From NCBI RefSeq assembly GCF_001562425.1, contig NZ_LOED01000001.1:124001-188000 (forward strand): a stretch of DNA of 64,000 nucleotides, in the 5' to 3' direction. The translations under genes and the position numbers were made by a program. The DNA is from Fervidicola ferrireducens. Lineage in GTDB: Bacteria > Bacillota > Thermosediminibacteria > Thermosediminibacterales > Thermosediminibacteraceae. The notes beneath the pieces are model-generated. The model searched no databases. It was not told the DNA's origin and was given only the letters and a program-made list of their open reading frames with translations. Shown here piece by piece: positions 1 through 8,298 of this stretch (position 1 is the stretch's first letter; every line of letters begins with the position of its first letter).

Positions 1-1
1 C

Positions 2-442
2 GGAGATAAAATCCATATCACCTTTGCTCCAAAAGGCGGCGGAAGCGAAAACATGAGCGCCCTGCGTATGTTAAAACCGGCCGACGGCGTGGAAGGCGTT
101 AAAAAATTCGTATTGGAAACGGTAAGGCAGGCCGGCCCTAATCCGTGTCCACCCATAGTCGTCGGTGTTGGAATTGGCGGCACCATTGAAGTTGCCACAT
201 TGATAGCGAAAAAAGCGTTACTGCGCCCGATCGGCGAACATCATCCGATGCCCGAGATAGCCAAGCTGGAAAAAGAACTGCTGGAAGAGGTGAACAAACT
301 CGGCATCGGGCCACAAGGTTTCGGCGGCAAAACCACCGCACTTGCGGTAAATATAGAAACTTTCCCGGCCCACATTGCCAGTCTGCCAGTCGCGATTAAT
401 ATCCAGTGCCATGTGGCGAGACACATGGAAATAGAAATCTAG
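2..442 (+). CDS. fumA: Fumarate hydratase class I, alpha subunit (C-terminal part)
   Basis: This is the C-terminal part of the alpha subunit of a two-subunit, 4Fe-4S class I fumarase, which interconverts fumarate and malate in the cytoplasm. The frame is open from base 2, so the gene starts left of the window. Visible family features are the [10 protein letters not shown] segment at the left edge and the GVGIGGT glycine-rich segment near residue 55. The Cys-containing tail ends in [10 protein letters not shown]. The beta subunit gene starts 22 bases downstream, behind a GGGAGGTGT ribosome site, and malic enzyme follows, so fumarate would pass through malate to pyruvate. A tartrate dehydratase (TtdA) role cannot be excluded by sequence, but the malic enzyme neighbour favours fumarase. 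Confidence 0.92.
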   Translation, partial: GDKIHITFAPKGGGSENMSALRMLKPADGVEGVKKFVLETVRQAGPNPCPPIVVGVGIGGTIEVATLIAKKALLRPIGEHHPMPEIAKLEKELLEEVNKLGIGPQGFGGKTTALAVNIETFPAHIASLPVAINIQCHVARHMEIEI

Positions 443-464
443 TACTCGGGAGGTGTGGTAAATC

Positions 465-1016
465 ATGATAAAGCACATAACCACCCCGTTGACGCCGGAA
501 ACGATAAGTTCCCTGCAGGCGGGAGACAAAGTTTTGATAAGCGGGATAATTTATTCAGCAAGGGACGCTGCCCACAAGCGACTTTTCGAAATGATAAAGA
601 AAGGAGAAAAAATTCCGATAGAATTAGAAGGACAGATAATATATTACGTTGGACCGTGTCCGGCAAAGCCGGGAACTGTCATTGGTTCCGCCGGTCCTAC
701 AACTAGCGGAAGGATGGACGCTTACACTCCCCTGCTCCTGGAAAAAGGTTTGAAAGGCATGATCGGCAAGGGCTTTCGCTCTAAGGAAGTCGTGGACGCC
801 ATAGTGAAAAATGAGGCCGTATATTTTGGAGCGATAGGCGGCGCGGGGGCGCTTCTTGCGGATTCTATAAAGAGCTCTAAAATAGTGGCTTTCGACGACC
901 TGGGTCCCGAAGCTATTTACGAATTCAAAGTGGAAAACTTCCCCGCCATCGTAATTATAGACAAATACGGCAATGACCTTTATAAAATAGGCGTGGAAAA
1001 GTACAGGGAAATTTAA
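465..1016 (+). CDS. fumB: Fumarate hydratase class I, beta subunit
   Basis: This 183-residue protein is the beta subunit of the split class I fumarase or tartrate dehydratase family, and its length is normal for a stand-alone beta chain. It has the conserved VGPCPAKPGTVIGSAGPTTS segment (about residues 63-82), which forms part of the substrate and cluster pocket. It also has a GAIGGAGAL motif around residue 126. The ATG at 465 follows a GGGAGGTG ribosome site. The fumA stop is 22 bases upstream and malic enzyme starts 19 bases downstream, so the three genes are almost certainly co-transcribed. The alternative, L(+)-tartrate dehydratase, is less likely in this context. Confidence 0.92.
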   Translation: MIKHITTPLTPETISSLQAGDKVLISGIIYSARDAAHKRLFEMIKKGEKIPIELEGQIIYYVGPCPAKPGTVIGSAGPTTSGRMDAYTPLLLEKGLKGMIGKGFRSKEVVDAIVKNEAVYFGAIGGAGALLADSIKSSKIVAFDDLGPEAIYEFKVENFPAIVIIDKYGNDLYKIGVEKYREI

Positions 1017-1035
1017 ACTTGAGGAGGTATAACGT

Positions 1036-2283
1036 ATGTCATTGAGAGAAGATGCATTAAAACTTCATTTTGAAAATAAAGGGAAAATCGAAGTTATAAG
1101 CAAGGTCCCGGTAAGCAGCAAGGAAGACCTTAGCTTGGCTTACACTCCGGGTGTGGCCGAACCCTGTAAGGAAATTGCTGCGGACCCCGGAAAGATATAC
1201 GACTATACCGCAAAAGGAAATATGGTGGCCGTGGTAACCAACGGTACGGCTGTACTTGGCCTCGGAAACATTGGAGCAAAGGCGGCCCTCCCGGTTATGG
1301 AAGGAAAAGCCGTCCTTTTCAAGTGTTTTGCAGGTGTTGACGCTTTCCCAATATGTATAGATTCTACAGACATAGATACCATCGTCGAAACGGTAAAGCT
1401 TATTGAGCCGGTCTTCGGCGGCATCAATCTGGAGGACATCGCCGCTCCCTCCTGTTTCGAAATCGAAAACCGCCTGAAGGAAAGCCTGTCCATTCCCGTA
1501 TTCCACGACGACCAGCACGGAACAGCCATAATCACTTTAGCAGCTCTCTTAAACGCTCTGAAACTGGTAAAGAAGGACATCAACGATATAACGGTGGTCA
1601 TTAACGGAGCTGGCGCCGCGGGGGTCGCCATCGCGAAAATTCTATTAACCGCGGGCGTCAAGGACATCCTGCTCTGCGACCGCCAAGGAATAATATACGA
1701 GGGCAGAAAAGAGGGTATGAACTGGGCTAAAGAAGAGCTCGCAAAAGTGACTAACAAAGAAAAGAGGACTGGGAAACTAGCCGATGCGTTTGTGGATGCC
1801 GACGTCTTTATAGGCGTATCCACCGCTAACATAGTGAGCAAGGAAATGGTAAAGAGCATGAAAAAAGATCCCATAATCTTCGCAATGGCAAACCCCGTTC
1901 CCGAAATAAATCCGGCAGATGCCTTCGAAGCAGGCGCGAAGATCGTCGGCACCGGAAGGTCGGACTACCCCAACCAGATAAACAACGTCCTCGCCTTCCC
2001 CGGCGTATTCAGGGGAGCCCTCGACGTAATGGCTTCCGATATAAACGACAAGATGAAGCTGGCAGCTGCCTATGCCCTAGCCGATATAATCCCCTACAGC
2101 GAGCTGAAGGAAGACTACATAATTCCTAAGCCCTTTGATCCCAGAGTAGCACCAACCGTCGCAAAGGCCGTAGCCGTCGCCGCCATGGAGTGCAACATCG
2201 CAAGGAAAACCGTAGATCCCGCCGAAATCGAAAAGAGAACGGTAGAACTGGTAAAGAAAGCAAATTCCTATTTCAATAAATAA
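1036..2283 (+). CDS. NAD-dependent malic enzyme (oxaloacetate-decarboxylating)
   Basis: This 415-residue protein matches the short bacterial malic enzymes, which convert malate to pyruvate and CO2 and reduce NAD(P). The N-terminal domain has the SLAYTPGVAEPC motif (about residues 32-43) and FHDDQHGT (about 156-163), which carries metal and substrate ligands. The C-terminal Rossmann domain shows INGAGAAGVA (about 188-197), and FAMANPVPEI is near residue 275. The ATG follows GAGGAGGT at the right spacing. It is the last gene of the fumA-fumB-malic enzyme unit and is followed by a convincing terminator. Cofactor preference for NAD is assumed from the family, not read from the sequence. Confidence 0.95.
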   Translation: MSLREDALKLHFENKGKIEVISKVPVSSKEDLSLAYTPGVAEPCKEIAADPGKIYDYTAKGNMVAVVTNGTAVLGLGNIGAKAALPVMEGKAVLFKCFAGVDAFPICIDSTDIDTIVETVKLIEPVFGGINLEDIAAPSCFEIENRLKESLSIPVFHDDQHGTAIITLAALLNALKLVKKDINDITVVINGAGAAGVAIAKILLTAGVKDILLCDRQGIIYEGRKEGMNWAKEELAKVTNKEKRTGKLADAFVDADVFIGVSTANIVSKEMVKSMKKDPIIFAMANPVPEINPADAFEAGAKIVGTGRSDYPNQINNVLAFPGVFRGALDVMASDINDKMKLAAAYALADIIPYSELKEDYIIPKPFDPRVAPTVAKAVAVAAMECNIARKTVDPAEIEKRTVELVKKANSYFNK

Positions 2284-2323
2284 CAAAAATCGCTACTAAT
2301 CCTTAGATTTCATTTTTTAGAAA

Positions 2324-2363
2324 TGACGTCAATCGCTTTTTTATGGGTTGGCGTCACTTTTTT
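2324..2363 (+). terminator. Rho-independent terminator after malic enzyme
   Basis: The arms TGACGTCAA and TTGGCGTCA pair with one G-U wobble around a loop that is itself T-rich, and the hairpin runs into CTTTTTTAT. It lies 41 bases after the malic enzyme stop and separates that operon from the convergent PTS operon. Confidence 0.8.
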
Positions 2364-2365
2364 AT

Positions 2366-2390
2366 AAAAAAAACGGGCTTATCAGCCCGC
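2366..2390 (-). terminator. Rho-independent terminator of the PTS/SIS operon
   Basis: Read on the - strand, GCGGGCT GATA AGCCCG forms a strong GC hairpin followed by a run of eight T. It begins directly after the stop codon of the SIS-domain gene at 2393 and ends the leftward PTS operon. It is back-to-back with the + strand terminator. Confidence 0.88.
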
Positions 2391-2392
2391 AA

Positions 2393-3133
2393 CTAAAGAT
2401 GCTTAACTCTTCTTCTATATCTTTCAACTAATTTCAAGTTGTATTCTTCCGCACCGTCGACGTTTCCGCTCATGAAAACGGGAGGAACTATTCCCCTTTG
2501 CAGCATTATGGAAACTACCTCGGCAACCAACATATTGAGTATTACCGTATTAAGCACGGTCGAAAGTGGAGCAAAGGAAGTGTTAAAGCCCTCTTTTTCT
2601 ATTTTCAGCGATGCATCGCCGTAGTTCCCACAGTTGTCTATTACTACATCAGCCACATCTTCCAGAAATTTACCCGAAGAATGCCTGGAAGATGTTCTTC
2701 CCTTATACTCCCTTGAAGTCACCGCCACCACTTTCAAGCCCCTTCTTTTTGCTTCATAAGCCGCTTCTACCGGAGCACCATTTCTACCCGAGTGGGATAC
2801 TATGATGATGCATTCACCTTCTCTCATATCATACCTATCAAAAATTAAACTTATGATATCTTCCTTCCTTTCATAATGAGAACTTTTCAGAGCTCCTTCA
2901 TGGAGCATCAACTCTGCCGGCAAAATAGGATTTACGCAAGCGAGGCCACCGGCTCGATAAAAGAGTTCCTCTGCGGCCATGTGCGAATGGCCGCAGCCGA
3001 ATACGTGAAAAACGCTGTCCTCTTTTTTTAGCGAATCGGCTATTAATTCCGCTGCCTTTTTTATATTTTCAACCTGAGTTGTCTTTATTCTTTCTATACC
3101 TTTACTGACTTTTTCCAGATAATTATATAGCAA
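2393..3133 (-). CDS. SIS domain protein, UPF0309-type sugar-phosphate binding
   Basis: This 246-residue protein has a single sugar isomerase (SIS) fold that probably acts on a phosphorylated (amino)sugar in the cytoplasm. The N-terminal helix is followed by [14 protein letters not shown] (about residues 43-56), and [13 protein letters not shown] (about 108-120) has the Ser-rich phosphosugar-binding loop typical of SIS domains. A long hydrophobic helix follows near residue 195. It starts at TTG behind a GGGAGGGAGG ribosome site. It sits 18 bases after the PTS IIB gene and is the last gene of the PTS operon, so it most likely processes the sugar phosphate that the PTS delivers. The exact reaction (isomerase, etherase or binding only) cannot be told from the sequence. 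Confidence 0.85.
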   Translation of the reverse strand: MLYNYLEKVSKGIERIKTTQVENIKKAAELIADSLKKEDSVFHVFGCGHSHMAAEELFYRAGGLACVNPILPAELMLHEGALKSSHYERKEDIISLIFDRYDMREGECIIIVSHSGRNGAPVEAAYEAKRRGLKVVAVTSREYKGRTSSRHSSGKFLEDVADVVIDNCGNYGDASLKIEKEGFNTSFAPLSTVLNTVILNMLVAEVVSIMLQRGIVPPVFMSGNVDGAEEYNLKLVERYRRRVKHL

Positions 3134-3151
3134 ATTCCCTCCCTCCCAGTT

Positions 3152-3445
3152 TCACATTCCTTTCAATTCGTTAACCGCAGCTATAAGTTTTTCCCGCAAT
3201 TTATCTTTATTGAAAAAATCATCGATGGCAACCACGACCTTTGCGGCATCCTTGACCTTTTCTTCGTGGAAGGTCTGAACCACCACTATGTCAGGATTTG
3301 CACTCTTTACACTCCCTATATCCGCGTGTTCTACCGATGCGTTTATACCCAATTCCCTTACAATATCTTCTATCGTCATTTTTAATATTAAACTGCTCCC
3401 CATCCCTACACCGCAGGCTGCGACGATTTTTATTTTTTCGCTCAT
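3152..3445 (-). CDS. PTS IIB component, ascorbate-like (UlaB type)
   Basis: This 97-residue single-domain IIB carries the phosphocysteine loop AACGVGMGSSL (about residues 9-19). It passes phosphate from EIIA to the sugar bound by the membrane IIC. The ATG at 3445 is preferred because AGGAGG lies 8 bases upstream; a TTG one codon earlier is also in frame. The gene is 29 bases after the IIC gene and 18 before the SIS gene. The length and the CGVGMGSS signature fit the lactose/ascorbate IIB fold of ascorbate and galactitol systems. No separate EIIA gene is present; an EIIA domain is fused to the regulator at 4773-6899. Confidence 0.9.
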   Translation of the reverse strand: MSEKIKIVAACGVGMGSSLILKMTIEDIVRELGINASVEHADIGSVKSANPDIVVVQTFHEEKVKDAAKVVVAIDDFFNKDKLREKLIAAVNELKGM

Positions 3446-3474
3446 CAATAAAAACCTCCTGTGTTAGAATTATG

Positions 3475-4749
3475 TTAGAATATCGATCCAATCAATTTGC
3501 CAGCTCCTATTATTATCCATGTTATTATATACCAGTCGGGGTCTGCGAGAACCGCAAGCTCAGGTGCAGTATTGCTAAGCATTGGCCATGTCAGCGCTTG
3601 ACCGAAGGCCAAAAACACTCCGTTTATCGCTCCACCCAATACGGCTCCCTTCCAGCCGCCAACCGCGTTTCCAAAAACCGCAGCACCGGCCGCCGGGAAA
3701 AACAGCATTATCATCGATGGGACGATAGTGGCAAAACCCGTCAAGCCAAATATAACCATGAAAATCAAGAATACAACTGTGGAACTGATGAATCCAATCA
3801 AAACAGCTGTTGGTGCATAGGGAAATACTACCGGAACGTCCAGGGCCGGCTTGCCACCGGGAATGAGTTTTTGAGAAATTCCTCTAAAAGCGGGAACAAT
3901 TTCCGCAAGAAATAGTCTCACGCCGTAGAGCAAAATCGTTATACCCGCTGCAAATCTAAATCCCTGTATCACGGACCACACTACAAAGTTTAGATCCCCG
4001 GCCTGTTTGGAAACTACGGCTTTTTCGGCAAAGAAGCTGGCAACCAACATTATAATAGTAATTATAAACGCGGTTCCAACAGTTATATCCTTCATAAACT
4101 CGATTTTCTTCGGTATTTTTATTTTTTCTGTGCTCTCCTCGGGTTTTCCAAAAAGATGCCCAAAACGTCCTGCCAGGTAAGCCGCAATAGAAGAAGTATG
4201 GCCGTATCCTATTTCGTCGCTATTGGTCACTTTTTTCATGTATCTGTGCACGTAAACCGGTTGAAAAGTAAAGTAAAGAGCTATCAAAATTGCCCCTACC
4301 AGTATTAAAGTCCCCTGATTGATATCGGGAAATGCCTCCAGCAAACTTGCGGTAATGACGAGAGAAATCCACCACATCAAATGTCCCGTAAGATATACGA
4401 ACTTAGTGTTGAACACTCTTACTATTATAAGATGAATTAAAAATCCCAAAGCCATTATAGAAACTGCAGTGCTGCCGAATTTGCTCGTGAAGTCCTGCAA
4501 AGTATTGTTGGCAACGGGCGGTGCAATTTTAAATGCCGAAGATACTATAGTTTGAAAAGATGTAAGGCCGGCTATAAAGACGTCCGTTCCGGCAATCATT
4601 ATCAGTATGCCAACCATCGCCTTTATGGTGCCAGAAATCGTTTCTTCAAAGCTTTTCTTCTGTAAAAGAAGTCCGATCAAGGTTACTAAACCTATTAAAA
4701 CTGATACCTGGTTAAAAATATTTTTAACCAAAAAATCAATAAGTGCCAT
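3475..4749 (-). CDS. PTS IIC component, ascorbate-like permease (UlaA/SgaT type)
   Basis: This 424-residue integral membrane protein has about ten hydrophobic segments and matches the UlaA/SgaT IIC family. The family imports L-ascorbate, or in many Clostridia other poorly defined sugars, with phosphorylation. Characteristic stretches are LTGHLMWW near residue 119, the cytoplasmic loop YGHTSSIAAYLAGRFG around residue 183, and FPAAGAAVFGNAVGGWKGAVLGG towards the C-terminus. An AGGAGG site precedes the ATG. It is the second gene of the operon, between the PRD regulator (23 bases) and IIB (29 bases). The standard L-ascorbate catabolic partners (UlaG lactonase, UlaD decarboxylase) are absent from the window, so the substrate may not be ascorbate. 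Confidence 0.9.
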   Translation of the reverse strand: MALIDFLVKNIFNQVSVLIGLVTLIGLLLQKKSFEETISGTIKAMVGILIMIAGTDVFIAGLTSFQTIVSSAFKIAPPVANNTLQDFTSKFGSTAVSIMALGFLIHLIIVRVFNTKFVYLTGHLMWWISLVITASLLEAFPDINQGTLILVGAILIALYFTFQPVYVHRYMKKVTNSDEIGYGHTSSIAAYLAGRFGHLFGKPEESTEKIKIPKKIEFMKDITVGTAFIITIIMLVASFFAEKAVVSKQAGDLNFVVWSVIQGFRFAAGITILLYGVRLFLAEIVPAFRGISQKLIPGGKPALDVPVVFPYAPTAVLIGFISSTVVFLIFMVIFGLTGFATIVPSMIMLFFPAAGAAVFGNAVGGWKGAVLGGAINGVFLAFGQALTWPMLSNTAPELAVLADPDWYIITWIIIGAGKLIGSIF

Positions 4750-4772
4750 TAAAATCTACCTCCTATATTTTA

Positions 4773-6899
4773 TTATTGGCTTATCAGACTAATAACTTCT
4801 TTTACTTCCTTAGCTTCTGATATCTTTTTAACCTTTTCTTTTTCTTTATCTCCCAAAAGCTGCACCAGTTCTGCTAAGGCCTTCAGGTGAGACGAATGGT
4901 CAACCGCACAAAGACAGACCACTATTTTTACAGGGTCATTATCCTTATTTCCAAAATTGACCGGATTTTTAAGGGTAATGAGGCTCATACCTACCCTTTT
5001 TGCACCTTCCTCAGGTCTTGCATGGGGCATGGCTATACCGGGTGCTATTACGATATAAGGTCCGGTCTTTTTTACATTATTGATCATAGCCTCTATATAA
5101 CTCGGCATTGCATATCCTTTTTTTACAAGAAGCTCACCCCCTATCCTTATAGCTTCTTCCCAATCCTTTGCCTCTACGTTGAGTTTAATCGTATCCTCCA
5201 CTAATACATCTTTTAACACGGGCTGAACATCTCCTCTCTCGCAGCTGTGAATACTCGGTATTTTAAACAATCTCATTAAATCCTTCTTTAACTTTTCTCT
5301 CTCCTTTATGTCCGCATATTTTTCAACAACTTTTATAATTTCATCAACCTTATTTTCTCCGTCGTATTGCCGTTTGACAGTCGTAATATAACTTTTTAGC
5401 CGCCGTATATCCCCTTCTTTCAACAAAGGATTAACAACTAATACTTTCAAACCCATTTCCTCTTCCCGCACGGGAATACTAGACACTATCAAATCAACCT
5501 TTTTTTCTTTCAAAACCTCCTTAGCCTGCCTGTAGGATACAGCATCTACAATATCTATATCAAAGATAGATTGCAATCTCGACGACAAAAGCTTTGCCGT
5601 GCCTATTCCTGTCCCGCAGACTACCAAAATTTTAGGTTTTGCGATATCCTTACTCTTTAGCCTTTCCAAAGCTGCACCAAAATGTAGCACAAAATAACCT
5701 ACTTCTTCGTCGGGTATGCTTTTTTGGGTGTAGACCTCTAAAGGCTTTAACGATACTTTTACAATCTCGAAAAGCTCTTTATAATTCAACTTAATTTCGT
5801 CCAGTATAGGATTTTTTATACTAAGGTCGTGCCTCAACCTGTAAACTGTGGGTCTCAAGTGCTCTAACAACCCATCGAATAACTGTTTATCCTGGAACAA
5901 ATCTACCCCCATATTATTGCTTACGAGAGAAATAATTTGCTGAACCAATATCTGATATTCCATCCAATTTTCATCTTCTATATCTTTAACTCTTGCTGTC
6001 GTACTTCCCAGCAAGTGAATTGCTATATATCCAATCTCTTCGATGGGGATCGAAATCCTATAGTGTTCTTCCAGCATTTTCGCTATATTCGAAGCTACAG
6101 CAAATTCCTTCGTTATCTTTAAAGACTCCAGTTCCTCCTGCGGCATTACTATATCCTTGCCCAACTTTATCCTCTTGATAGCCATAGCAAGATGCACTAC
6201 AAACCCGGAAAAAGCGGCATCGGAAAAAACTATGTCCAGTTCCTTTTCTGCAATTTTTAAACATTCTTCGATATACTTGATGTCTATATCTTTAAAAAGC
6301 TTTGCTCCATAATTATCGAACAAATTTTCTCTTGAGAAGTGCATTGTTTCTTTAAATACATCCAAAAATCTGTATATATCAAGATTTTCCGTTAAAAGTT
6401 CAATTGCCGCCCGCCTAAGTTGTTTTTCTTCTCCTGCTATCTTCAATCCGCGCCTCGGTACCGCAGACAGTTCCAGGCCGTGACTTCTCAGCCATTCCCT
6501 TACTTTTCTAAGGTCCTTTACAACTGTACTTCTAGAAACACTGAGTTTATCCGCAAGATAATTAATATTTGTATAATCCTTCTGCTGTATGAGCTCGCTT
6601 ATTATAAAATTAATTCTTTCTTTTTGAGATAAGACGTAATTTGTAAAATTGACTTGATCGAGAAGAGAAAATAGTTTCTCTTCATCTTCCAGCGTTCCAT
6701 CGAACTTAACGCCTACCTTCGGCTTTCGCAATAATTGTGGCAAATTGTTATCCTTTAAAAAATTATCGATTGCATCTAAATCATACCTTACAGTCCTTTT
6801 GCTGACCTGAAACATCCCGGCAAGTTCCGCTATTTTAAGCGGCCTTTTTGAGTTTATAAGTTTTTTGAGAATCTTAATAGATCTTTCATTGAGAGGAAT
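4773..6899 (-). CDS. PRD-containing transcription regulator with EIIB-like and EIIA domains; probable ATT start
   Basis: This is a BglG/MtlR/LicR-type activator controlled by PTS phosphorylation. From the proposed start (708 residues) the order is: N-terminal HTH (about 1-65), second HTH (about 100-150), two PRD domains with candidate phospho-His in VVHLA, AIHLLG and VLHFG, an EIIB-like loop VCGTGIGTA (Cys about 428), and a C-terminal EIIA with PHARPEEG. The first ATG in frame (6815) would cut the first helix of the N-terminal HTH. The frame stays open back to a TGA at about 6908. Coding there reads IPLNERSIKILKKLI, typical of the family, and AGAGGTGA lies just upstream of an ATT at 6899, so ATT is the likely start. 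It heads the PTS operon and its EIIA may serve the transporter. Confidence 0.85.
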   Translation of the reverse strand: MPLNERSIKILKKLINSKRPLKIAELAGMFQVSKRTVRYDLDAIDNFLKDNNLPQLLRKPKVGVKFDGTLEDEEKLFSLLDQVNFTNYVLSQKERINFIISELIQQKDYTNINYLADKLSVSRSTVVKDLRKVREWLRSHGLELSAVPRRGLKIAGEEKQLRRAAIELLTENLDIYRFLDVFKETMHFSRENLFDNYGAKLFKDIDIKYIEECLKIAEKELDIVFSDAAFSGFVVHLAMAIKRIKLGKDIVMPQEELESLKITKEFAVASNIAKMLEEHYRISIPIEEIGYIAIHLLGSTTARVKDIEDENWMEYQILVQQIISLVSNNMGVDLFQDKQLFDGLLEHLRPTVYRLRHDLSIKNPILDEIKLNYKELFEIVKVSLKPLEVYTQKSIPDEEVGYFVLHFGAALERLKSKDIAKPKILVVCGTGIGTAKLLSSRLQSIFDIDIVDAVSYRQAKEVLKEKKVDLIVSSIPVREEEMGLKVLVVNPLLKEGDIRRLKSYITTVKRQYDGENKVDEIIKVVEKYADIKEREKLKKDLMRLFKIPSIHSCERGDVQPVLKDVLVEDTIKLNVEAKDWEEAIRIGGELLVKKGYAMPSYIEAMINNVKKTGPYIVIAPGIAMPHARPEEGAKRVGMSLITLKNPVNFGNKDNDPVKIVVCLCAVDHSSHLKALAELVQLLGDKEKEKVKKISEAKEVKEVISLISQ

Positions 6900-6996
6900 A
6901 GCAAATCACCTCTTCAATTTTTATTTTATTTCAACAATATTCCTCTTAAAAGCTTAACCTTTTGCAATACATTTGTGGCAAAGTGTGCACTAAATA

Positions 6997-7025
6997 TAAA
7001 AAGGGAGCATATAAAAGCCCCCTTT
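6997..7025 (-). terminator. Terminator after the ornithine cyclodeaminase-family gene
   Basis: On the - strand AAAAGGGGGCTTTTATATGCTCCCTTTTTAT contains complementary GGGGGC and GCTCCC arms, followed by a T run. It lies about 25-50 bases after the stop codon at 7049 and before the PTS regulator. Confidence 0.7.
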
Positions 7026-7048
7026 TGTCAACTTTGCCATATCCATTT

Positions 7049-8038
7049 TTATATCTCCAGATTGCTTCCCAACCCCTGCTCCACAGCTTTCTCGTATATT
7101 TTTGCCGCCGTCACTATATCCTGCACGGCAATTCCTACGGACTTAAATATCGTTATTTCATCTTCCGAGGTCCTTCCCCGGATTTTCCCCAAAAGAACCT
7201 CTCCTATTTCCCCTGTTATCTTCTCCTCGCCCATCAACCCCTTCTTCATGGGCACAATCAAGTCTCCCGCTTCGGCAAGACAGGCCTCCCTTGAATCGAC
7301 GAAAACCCTATCGGCTTTCAAAACTACCTCTTCCGGAAGCTCCTGCATTTCCGGAGTGAAGGAACCTATTGCATTTATATGAACCCCTTTTTTGACAAGC
7401 GAACCGTCGAACACGGGCGTTCTCGAAGTCGTCGCGGTCGTTATAATGTCCACCTCTGAAAGCACCCCATCCGCTTTTTCAACCGCCGTTATTTTAGCGC
7501 CATAGTCCTCAAATTCCCGACTCATTCGCCCGGCAAACTCCTTCGCCTTTTCAAAGTCCCTGCTGCAAACGTACACTTCTTCAAGCTTTCTCACTGAAAG
7601 CAGGGCCCAAAGCTGCTCCCTTGCCTGTCCTCCGGTGCCGAAAAGGATCGCCTTTTTTGCATCCTTTTTCGCAAGGAGTTCCGTCGCCGCTCCTGAAGCC
7701 GCACCGGTCCTGAGCCTCGTCAGGTACGTGCCGTCCATTACCGCCTTTACAATGCCGGTCGTGCCATCTATCAAAACCATGGTGGCCGGCACCGACGGCA
7801 ACCCCTTTTTTGCATTTTCGGGATATACCGAAACTATCTTTACCCCCGCGAAACCAATTCCATCCACATAGCCCGGCATGAAGAGGATTTGTCCGCCGTG
7901 TCTTTCCGCGCTTATGTTGGTCCTAAGCGGGACATAGCACTTCCCTTCCGAAACCATTTTGTAGGCTTCCTTTACGGCTTCGATGGCCTCCTTCATGGGA
8001 AGGAGTTTTTTCATTTTTTCAGCAGTTATAATAAGCAT
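7049..8038 (-). CDS. Ornithine cyclodeaminase / mu-crystallin family NAD(P)-dependent enzyme
   Basis: This 329-residue member of the OCD/mu-crystallin family is a soluble enzyme group that includes ornithine cyclodeaminase, alanine dehydrogenase and ketimine or imino-acid reductases. The Rossmann loop is AILFGTGGQAREQL (about residues 127-140). Further signatures are TRLRTGAASGAAT (about 105-117), VDIITTATTSRTPVF and HINAIGSFTPEMQELP, followed by the conserved VDSREA. I place the start at the ATG at 8038 because AAGGAG sits 10 bases upstream. A GTG three codons earlier is only one base from that site. It is a single gene with its own terminator. The true substrate cannot be told from the sequence. 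Confidence 0.88.
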   Translation of the reverse strand: MLIITAEKMKKLLPMKEAIEAVKEAYKMVSEGKCYVPLRTNISAERHGGQILFMPGYVDGIGFAGVKIVSVYPENAKKGLPSVPATMVLIDGTTGIVKAVMDGTYLTRLRTGAASGAATELLAKKDAKKAILFGTGGQAREQLWALLSVRKLEEVYVCSRDFEKAKEFAGRMSREFEDYGAKITAVEKADGVLSEVDIITTATTSRTPVFDGSLVKKGVHINAIGSFTPEMQELPEEVVLKADRVFVDSREACLAEAGDLIVPMKKGLMGEEKITGEIGEVLLGKIRGRTSEDEITIFKSVGIAVQDIVTAAKIYEKAVEQGLGSNLEI

Positions 8039-8298
8039 GCGGATCACGCTCCTTTTACACGCACATTAATTTAACATTAATATTTATACTGGAGAACGAA
8101 CGCCACGGAGACTTTCCGGCTAATTTTATTTGCATTTTCATTGCTATCAAAACATCTTGTTTTATGGTATTATATATGACAAAAGGTGATAGGCATATGA
8201 AAACCACATTGTATGTCAATAGAAAACTGCATTTAATTTAGACAAATCTGATTTGGAGGAAATGCGCCGGGACGAAAGATAAATATCTCGTCGAACTT

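Noticed and set aside
1203-1952. A 249-codon open frame antisense to malic enzyme
   Set aside because: It is a shadow of the well-supported + strand malic enzyme gene, low in domain similarity and without a ribosome site.
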